A program made the position numbers and the translations under genes. 11,348 bases of DNA from Rhizobiaceae bacterium (GTDB taxonomy: Bacteria; Pseudomonadota; Alphaproteobacteria; Rhizobiales; Rhizobiaceae): contig SCRB01000330.1 of assembly GCA_004299545.1 (NCBI GenBank), forward strand, positions 1 through 11,348. The letters run 5' to 3'. The notes below the pieces were generated by a model, which searched no databases, had not been told where the DNA came from, and saw only the letters and a program-made list of their open reading frames with translations. Positions 7,709-11,348 of this stretch are shown here, piece after piece (within the stretch, counting starts at the first letter, position 1; each line of letters begins with the position of its first letter).

Positions 7709-8719
7709 TCACGCGACATCGAGCACGATCTTGCCGATATTCTCGCCCTCCTCCATGCGCTCATGCGCGCGCCAGGCTTCCCTTAGCGGAAAGATCATGT
7801 CCATGATCGGAGCGACGCGGCGCTGGGCGAGAAGCGGCCAGACATTCTGCTCGAGCGCGGCAGCGATCTCCGCCTTGAACGCAACCGGCCGCGGCCTCAG
7901 AGTCGAGCCGGTATGGATCAGTCGCTTGCGCATCAGCGTGGAAAAATTGGCCGTGGCCTTGGCGCCGTTCAGCGTCGCGATCTGCACGATCCGTCCGTCT
8001 TCCGCCGCCGCGTCGTAATTGCGGTTGACATAATCGCCGCCGACCATGTCGAGGATGACGTCCACGCCCTTTCCGCCGGTCGCTTCCTTGACGACGGGCA
8101 CGAAATCCGCCTCGCGGTAATTCACCACCCGATCGGCTCCGATCTTCAGGCAGGCGTCGCATTTGTCGGCGCTGCCGGCGGTGGCGATGACGGTGGCGCC
8201 GAAGGCCGAGGCAAGCTGTATGGCGGTGGTGCCGATGCCGGACGATCCGCCGTGGACGAGAAAGCTCTCGCCCTTCTTCAGGCCGCCGCGCTGGAAGACA
8301 TTGTGCCAGACGGTGAAGTAGGTCTCCGGCAGCGCCGCCGCCTCCGTGAAGGTAAAGCCGGGCGGCACCGGCAGTACGTTCGATCCGTGCACGGTGACAT
8401 ATTCGGCATAGCCGCCGCCGGCGACGAGCGCCGCCACCGCATCGCCCGGCCGCCAGCGTCCGGTGCCTTCGCCCACGGCGGCCACCTCGCCCGAAACCTC
8501 CAGCCCCGGCAGGTCCGACGCGCCGGGCGGCGGCGGATAGGCGCCCTGGCGTTGCAGGACGTCCGGCCGGTTGACGCCGGCCGCACGCACGCGGATGAGG
8601 ATCTCGCCCGCTTTCGGCTGCACCACCTCGCGTTTCTCCGGCTTGAGGACCAGCGGGCCGCCAGGTTGGGTGATCGCCACCACCGTCATCTTTTCAGGAA
8701 TGGATGCTGGATTGCTCAT
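7709..8719 (-). CDS. NAD(P)H quinone oxidoreductase, PIG3-type MDR family
   Basis: The 336-residue protein belongs to the zinc-free quinone oxidoreductase branch of the medium-chain dehydrogenase/reductase superfamily. The N-terminal GroES-like domain shows AGVNRPDVLQRQGAYPPPPG (47-66) and PGLEVSGEVAAVG (71-83), which are typical of PIG3/TIGR02824 proteins. The nucleotide-binding Rossmann part has HGGSSGIGTTAIQLA (156-170) and IGADRVVNY (193-201). VILDMVGGDY (221-230) follows. The expected reaction is NAD(P)H-dependent reduction of quinones or related electrophiles in the cytoplasm. The ATG at 8719 has AGAGG 6 nt upstream; an internal ATG at residue 11 (MTVVAITQPGG) aligns with the usual family start and cannot be excluded. 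The gene is divergent from the DUF1192 gene. The true substrate is unknown. Confidence 0.92.
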   Translation of the reverse strand: MSNPASIPEKMTVVAITQPGGPLVLKPEKREVVQPKAGEILIRVRAAGVNRPDVLQRQGAYPPPPGASDLPGLEVSGEVAAVGEGTGRWRPGDAVAALVAGGGYAEYVTVHGSNVLPVPPGFTFTEAAALPETYFTVWHNVFQRGGLKKGESFLVHGGSSGIGTTAIQLASAFGATVIATAGSADKCDACLKIGADRVVNYREADFVPVVKEATGGKGVDVILDMVGGDYVNRNYDAAAEDGRIVQIATLNGAKATANFSTLMRKRLIHTGSTLRPRPVAFKAEIAAALEQNVWPLLAQRRVAPIMDMIFPLREAWRAHERMEEGENIGKIVLDVA

Positions 8720-8826
8720 ATATGCCTCTCAGGGTCCGCGGCGACGATTGGTTTCGGCGGCAGGAAAGATTAGTCTCTGTTTCTCATAAACATTGGGGAT
8801 AGGGACGTAAACGAGGGAGAGCCTGA
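8720..8826. other. Divergent intergenic region, quinone oxidoreductase / DUF1192
   Basis: This 107-bp region must supply promoters for both divergent genes. I see AGGGAG at 8815-8820 as the ribosome binding site of the DUF1192 gene and AGAGG at 8730-8726 for the oxidoreductase. No hexamer pair stands out enough to call a promoter, and no clear dyad is present. Confidence 0.4.
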
Positions 8827-9021
8827 ATGAGCCTTTTCGACGACGAACCGGTCAAGCGGACGGACGCATATCGCATCGGGCAGGACCTTTCGCTTCTGTC
8901 AGTCGAGGAACTGAAGCGCCGCATCGAAGAACTCCGCGCTGAAATCGGCCGGCTGGAGAGCGAGATTGCATCCAAGGGCACGACACGAAGTGCAGCCGAA
9001 TCCGTCTTCCGCAAGTCGTAA
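8827..9021 (+). CDS. DUF1192 small coiled-coil protein
   Basis: The 64-residue protein matches DUF1192, a short alphaproteobacterial family of unknown function. It opens with MSLFDDEPVKR, then has LSVEELKRRIEELRAEIGRL (24-43), a strongly amphipathic heptad-like helix that should form a coiled coil, and a basic C-terminus. There is no signal peptide or membrane segment. The start has AGGGAG six nucleotides upstream. A short hairpin follows directly after the stop. The gene is divergent from the quinone oxidoreductase and lies 140 bp before an MFS permease on the same strand. The family suggests a structural or adaptor-like small protein, but no partner can be named from the sequence. Confidence 0.88.
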   Translation: MSLFDDEPVKRTDAYRIGQDLSLLSVEELKRRIEELRAEIGRLESEIASKGTTRSAAESVFRKS

Positions 9022-9022
9022 C

Positions 9023-9038
9023 GGGGAAAAAATTCCCC
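9023..9038. terminator. Short hairpin after the DUF1192 stop codon
   Basis: GGGGAAAAAATTCCCC is a perfect 6-bp stem with an AAAA loop, starting two bases after the TAA. No T-run follows on the plus strand (TGAAAACG), so it is at best a weak intrinsic terminator. It may instead protect the 3' end or be a protein site. Confidence 0.35.
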
Positions 9039-9113
9039 TGAAAACGCGCGCTTTGCACAATAACGACACGGAATTGCGCCTTTTCATGTCGAGGGGATGA
9101 AGGAAATCGTTTC

Positions 9114-9139
9114 TTCTGATTCCGCTTTCTGATTCCGCC
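9114..9139 (+). repeat. 13-bp tandem duplication in the leader of the second MFS gene
   Basis: TTCTGATTCCGC occurs twice with a 13-bp period (9114-9125 and 9127-9138), the units being followed by T and C. It ends 22 bp before the permease ATG. It is a likely slippage-type duplication and alters the spacing between any upstream signal and the start. Confidence 0.8.
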
Positions 9140-9161
9140 TCTTGCCCCGGATCGGCTGCCT

Positions 9162-10430
9162 ATGTTCGCATCTTTCGTCCCCATCATTGCCCTGCTGCGC
9201 GGAACGGCCTTCCTGCTTGCCGCGTCCGGGCTGCATTCGCTGCTCCTGCCGCTCCGGGGGCAGGCGGAAGGGTTTTCCACCACCTCGCTCGGCCTGCTCG
9301 GGACAGCCTGGGCCGGTGGCTTCGTTCTCGGATGCTTCTTCGCGCCGCGTGTCGTGCGTCTGGCGGGGCACGTGCGCGCCTTCGGCACCTTCGCCTCGGT
9401 CGGCGCCATCGTGGCGCTGATGACCGGGTTGATCATCGAGCCGAACGTCTGGATTGCGCTCCGGGCCGTCACCGGCTTCACCATGGCGGGCGCCTATATG
9501 GTCATCGAAAGCTGGCTCAACGAACGCGCCACCAACGAGAACCGCGGCACCGTCTTCGGCCTCTACATGCTCGTCACCTATGGCGGCCTGATGGCCGGCC
9601 AGATGATCGTGGCGGCCGGCAATGTGAATTCCGCCTCGCTCTTCATGATGACGGGTATTCTCTATTGCGCTTCGCTTATTCCGACGGCGGTTTCGAGTGC
9701 GGCCAGTCCGAAGCCGATCAGGGACGTGTCGCTGGATATCAGGGCGCTTTACGTCCACTCGCCGGTCGCTCTCGTCGGATGCCTGCTCGTCGGCGTTGCC
9801 AATGGCGCTTGGGGGACGCTCGGCGCGGTCTATGGCGCGCGTGTCAGCATATCCACTTTCGACATCGCCCTGATGATGAGCCTGACCGGCATCGCCGGCG
9901 CGCTGATGCAGATACCGGTCGGCCGCATATCGGACAGGACCGACCGGCGCTTCGTCCTCGCCGCCGCCGCCGCCGCGGCGGCCGTTTTCGGGGTGCTGGT
10001 TTTCCTTGTCGAACCGCGCAGCGGACTCTTCGTCATCTTCATGACGGCGTGTTACGGTGCCTTCGCCTATACGCTTTATGCCCTTGCGGTCGCCCATGCG
10101 AACGACCACGCCGATCCTGACGAATTCGTCAAGGTCTCGAGCGGCCTGCTCCTGATGTATGGCTTCGGCACGATGATCGGTCCGCTTATCGGCAGCGCGC
10201 TGATGAGCGCCATGCGCCCCGAGAGCCTCTTCCTCGCCACCGCGCTCGCCCACGCCTTGCTTGCCGCTTATACCATGCTGCGAATCAGGGCGCGCGCACC
10301 GGTTCCGCTCGACGAACGCGACGCCTTCCGGACCGTTCCGGCCGAGCGCGCAATGACGCCGCAATCGGTCCAACTCGACCCACGTACGGGTGAAAACGGG
10401 GACAATATTCCGGAAGAAAAGGCCGCCTGA
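9162..10430 (+). CDS. MFS permease, YcaD-like
   Basis: This 422-residue protein has about 12 hydrophobic segments of a Major Facilitator and should sit in the inner membrane. IESWLNERATNENRGTVFG (115-133), followed by YMLVTYGGLMAGQ (135-147), matches the conserved region of YcaD-type permeases, whose E. coli member has VESALMCSGTSRNRG and YMMVYYVG. The loop-8/9 motif is PVGRISDRTDRR (252-263) and GTMIGPLIGSALM (336-348) lies near the end. A run of eight alanines occupies 267-274. About 45 hydrophilic residues after 376 form a long cytoplasmic tail. The ATG at 9162 lacks a good Shine-Dalgarno sequence, and no better in-frame ATG is nearby. The substrate is unknown. A strong palindrome downstream separates it from the convergent DUF465 gene. 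Confidence 0.88.
   Translation: MFASFVPIIALLRGTAFLLAASGLHSLLLPLRGQAEGFSTTSLGLLGTAWAGGFVLGCFFAPRVVRLAGHVRAFGTFASVGAIVALMTGLIIEPNVWIALRAVTGFTMAGAYMVIESWLNERATNENRGTVFGLYMLVTYGGLMAGQMIVAAGNVNSASLFMMTGILYCASLIPTAVSSAASPKPIRDVSLDIRALYVHSPVALVGCLLVGVANGAWGTLGAVYGARVSISTFDIALMMSLTGIAGALMQIPVGRISDRTDRRFVLAAAAAAAAVFGVLVFLVEPRSGLFVIFMTACYGAFAYTLYALAVAHANDHADPDEFVKVSSGLLLMYGFGTMIGPLIGSALMSAMRPESLFLATALAHALLAAYTMLRIRARAPVPLDERDAFRTVPAERAMTPQSVQLDPRTGENGDNIPEEKAA
9960..9983 (+). repeat. GCC/GCG trinucleotide run encoding eight alanines
   Basis: Five GCC codons followed by GCG GCG GCC encode Ala267-Ala274 of the YcaD-like permease, inside a membrane helix. Such runs change length by slippage but stay in frame, so length variation between strains would be expected. 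Confidence 0.8.
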
Positions 10431-10470
10431 CCGAAAAGCGGCTATTGGTCCCGCTCAAATGCGAAGACGG

Positions 10471-10505
10471 GAGCATGATGCAATCGGTTCGATCGCACCA
10501 TGCTC
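10471..10505. terminator. 35-bp imperfect palindrome between convergent genes
   Basis: Two 16-nt arms (10471-10486 and 10490-10505) match as inverted repeats at 14 of 16 positions around a 3-nt centre, with ends GAGCATG and CATGCTC. It lies between the stops of the YcaD-like permease and the convergent DUF465 gene, so it may act as a bidirectional terminator or transcript-end protector. No T-run follows on either side. The GAGCATGATG...CATGCTC ends recall common rhizobial intergenic palindromes, so it may be a small repeat-family member. Confidence 0.5.
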
Positions 10506-10512
10506 GCAGAAA

Positions 10513-10692
10513 TCAGTGTCGTGTCTGTTGCTGGGTAAGCTTCTCTATCTGGTCCTTCAGGGCAAGCTTGCGCCGTTTGAGTGACGCTACTTCGAGGTCG
10601 TCGGTCGATGGATGTGCCATGGCGTCGATGATCTCGCGTTCGAGTTCACCATGCTTTCTCTTCAACTCAGAGAGATGAGAAGCAAGCGGCAT
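10513..10692 (-). CDS. DUF465 (YdcH-like) small protein A
   Basis: This 59-residue frame is missed by simple ORF length cut-offs. It reads MPLASHLSELKRKHGELE at the start and LKRRKLALKDQIEKL at 38-52, the signature of DUF465/YdcH proteins: a short helical hairpin with the conserved LKxxH and KxxKLxLKDxI blocks. The start at 10692 is supported by GGGAG seven nucleotides upstream. No signal peptide or membrane segment is seen. DUF465 function is unknown. The gene is divergent from a second DUF465 gene (10946-11149) and convergent with the YcaD-like permease across a palindrome. Confidence 0.9.
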   Translation of the reverse strand: MPLASHLSELKRKHGELEREIIDAMAHPSTDDLEVASLKRRKLALKDQIEKLTQQQTRH

Positions 10693-10945
10693 TACTATTC
10701 TCCCTTTTCCGGTTTCCTCGTCGAGCCGGCCGCATCGGCAACGCGGTTCCTCGATAGTCCGCGGCTACCGGGCGACCGAAGGGGAGTGTGCCACCAGAAT
10801 GTGGCAATGTCGAATACCGGATCGTCTCTTCATGAAGATTTCAATACAGGGCGAAATGTGATACACGAGACCGCCGGTCGTCGTTTGATGCCGGTCCCGC
10901 CCAAAAGGGCGCTTTGGGCGCCGGAAAGCTTACAGACGGTCACAG
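10693..10945. promoter_or_regulatory. Dyad-rich region shared by divergent DUF465 genes
   Basis: No gene is seen in these 253 bp. Four perfect short dyads occur: TGCCAC-n6-GTGGCA at 10789-10806, TCTTCATGAAGA at 10827-10838, GACCGCCGGTC at 10869-10879, and CGCCCAAA-n7-TTTGGGCG at 10898-10920. Promoters for both genes must lie here, but no clear CTTGAC/CTATAT pair was found. Binding roles are inference. Confidence 0.45.
10898..10922 (+). promoter_or_regulatory. Overlapping alternative hairpins upstream of DUF465 gene B
   Basis: CGCCCAAA (10898-10905) pairs with TTTGGGCG (10913-10920). Two competing folds are possible: GCCC-AAAA-GGGC (10899-10910) and GGCGC with GCGCC (10908-10912 and 10918-10922). 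The structure ends 23 nt before the ATG at 10946, where no good Shine-Dalgarno is visible. A role in translation control is possible but unproven. Confidence 0.4.
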
Positions 10946-11149
10946 ATGTCGGAACAGGATCAGGCGGAGATTCGCCTCGAATTCGCGCATTTGAAGCAGG
11001 AACATGCCGATTTCGACGCGGCTATCAACGCGATGATGGCCACGGGCTGCGATCCGCTGCAGATCCAGCGTATGAAGAAGAAGAAACTGGCGCTCAAGGA
11101 CAAGATGATGCGCCTGGAAGACAGGATCATCCCCGATATCATCGCCTGA
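10946..11149 (+). CDS. DUF465 (YdcH-like) small protein B
   Basis: The 67-residue protein is a DUF465 family member: RLEFAHLKQEHADFD (9-23) and KKKKLALKDKMMRLEDRI (44-61) match the conserved LKxxH and KLALKD blocks. It aligns with the divergent protein A through the pattern LKxxH, then M-A, D-L and KLALKD, so the two are paralogues. It should form an antiparallel helical hairpin in the cytoplasm; function is unknown. The ATG at 10946 is the natural start by comparison with protein A, though its ribosome binding site is weak. The next probable gene, purE, begins 174 bp downstream after a palindromic mosaic element. Confidence 0.9.
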   Translation: MSEQDQAEIRLEFAHLKQEHADFDAAINAMMATGCDPLQIQRMKKKKLALKDKMMRLEDRIIPDIIA

Positions 11150-11176
11150 GACGTGCCGCCTTGCCCCGACCACGAC

Positions 11177-11308
11177 ATTGCTCTATGCGGCGGCCTTCGG
11201 AGCGTTTCCGTTTTCCCTGAAACATGAAAGCGCTCTATCTGGTTGTTTTTACGCAATTCCGGACGCAAAGCCGCACTATACTTTTGCTGGAATTGCTCTA
11301 TGCGGCGG
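11177..11308 (+). repeat. 17-bp direct repeats flanking an intergenic mosaic element
   Basis: ATTGCTCTATGCGGCGG occurs exactly at 11177-11193 and again at 11292-11308, 115 bp apart. The right copy begins inside the end of the palindromic element (ATTGCTCTA). The left copy therefore looks like the end of an earlier element copy plus the same flank, left by a duplication or insertion. Confidence 0.8.
11200..11300. repeat. Intergenic palindromic mosaic element (ABC/RIME-like)
   Basis: Two hairpins lie in tandem. The first pairs GAGCGTTTC (11200-11208) with GAAAGCGCTC (11226-11235) with one bulged base. The second pairs GCAATTCC (11253-11260) with GGAATTGC (11289-11296). They are joined by a stretch ending in TTGTTTTTAC. 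The layout, especially the GCAATTCCGGACG start, is familiar from the abundant intergenic mosaic elements of Rhizobium, Agrobacterium and Sinorhizobium. The family name is from memory, not a search. It lies just upstream of probable purE. Confidence 0.65.
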
Positions 11309-11323
11309 ATCAGGATGGGCAGG

Positions 11324-11348
11324 ATGGAAAGGGCTGACGTCGCCATCA
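11324..11348 (+). CDS. purE: Probable purE start, cut off by window edge
   Basis: Only eight codons are visible: MERADVAI. Rhizobial PurE (N5-CAIR mutase, purine biosynthesis) begins with a short variable stretch and then VAIIMGSxSD, so ADVAI fits. AGGA at 11312-11315 lies eight nucleotides upstream. An in-frame ATG at 11315 (MGRMERADVAI) is an alternative start. DUF465 genes next to purEK also fit my memory of Rhizobiaceae gene order. With so few residues this is an inference; the next bases past the edge would settle it. Confidence 0.45.

Noticed and set aside
8748..8812. Promoter for the DUF1192 gene
   Set aside because: No hexamer pair with suitable spacing matched the rhizobial or E. 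coli consensus well enough to call.
9084..10373. 429-residue minus-strand open frame
   Set aside because: Antisense to the YcaD-like permease in the same codon register, highly charged and without domains.
10960..11346. 128-residue minus-strand open frame at the right edge
   Set aside because: It spans the palindromic mosaic element and the antisense of DUF465-B; the plus-strand purE-like start explains the edge better.

Overview
The window looks like ordinary chromosome of an alphaproteobacterium of the Rhizobiales, most likely Rhizobiaceae. The evidence is the high-GC codon use, a ~1,600-residue NAD-dependent glutamate dehydrogenase, the mostly alphaproteobacterial small families DUF1013 (TrcR) and DUF1192, and an intergenic palindromic mosaic at the right edge that resembles the ABC/RIME-type elements of Sinorhizobium and Rhizobium. 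No mobile element, CRISPR array, tRNA or rRNA was seen. All assignments come from reading the sequence; no database search was run.

Layout. (1) 1-542, minus: the N-terminal 180 residues of an AhpD-like peroxidase-related enzyme, cut by the window edge. (2) 640-5421, plus: NAD-glutamate dehydrogenase (GdhZ/GdhB type), which divides a 97-bp intergenic region with the peroxidase gene. It is followed after 31 bp by (3) 5453-6823, plus, a UMF1/Atg22-like MFS permease whose start codon lies inside a 14-bp tandem duplication. (4) 6840-7532, minus: TrcR (DUF1013), convergent with the permease and with its own predicted promoter. (5) 7709-8719, minus: a PIG3-type NAD(P)H quinone oxidoreductase. (6) 8827-9021, plus: a DUF1192 protein divergent from it. 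(7) 9162-10430, plus: a YcaD-like MFS permease. (8) 10513-10692, minus, and 10946-11149, plus: two divergent DUF465 (YdcH-like) small proteins sharing a 253-bp intergenic region rich in short dyads. (9) 11200-11300: an intergenic palindromic mosaic element flanked by 17-bp direct repeats. (10) 11324-11348, plus: a CDS start read as probable purE.

How the genes relate. The dehydrogenase burns glutamate to 2-oxoglutarate and ammonium, and in Caulobacter its orthologue is linked to control of cell division. TrcR is annotated as a cell-cycle regulator, so two growth- or division-linked functions lie within 2 kb. The peroxidase-like protein and the quinone oxidoreductase suggest redox protection, but nothing shows that the genes form one pathway. 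No clearly new multi-gene system is visible. The most unusual signals are small-scale: tandem duplications at or just upstream of both MFS start regions, the repeat-flanked mosaic element before purE, the internal HTH duplication in TrcR, and the dyad-rich region between the DUF465 paralogues.
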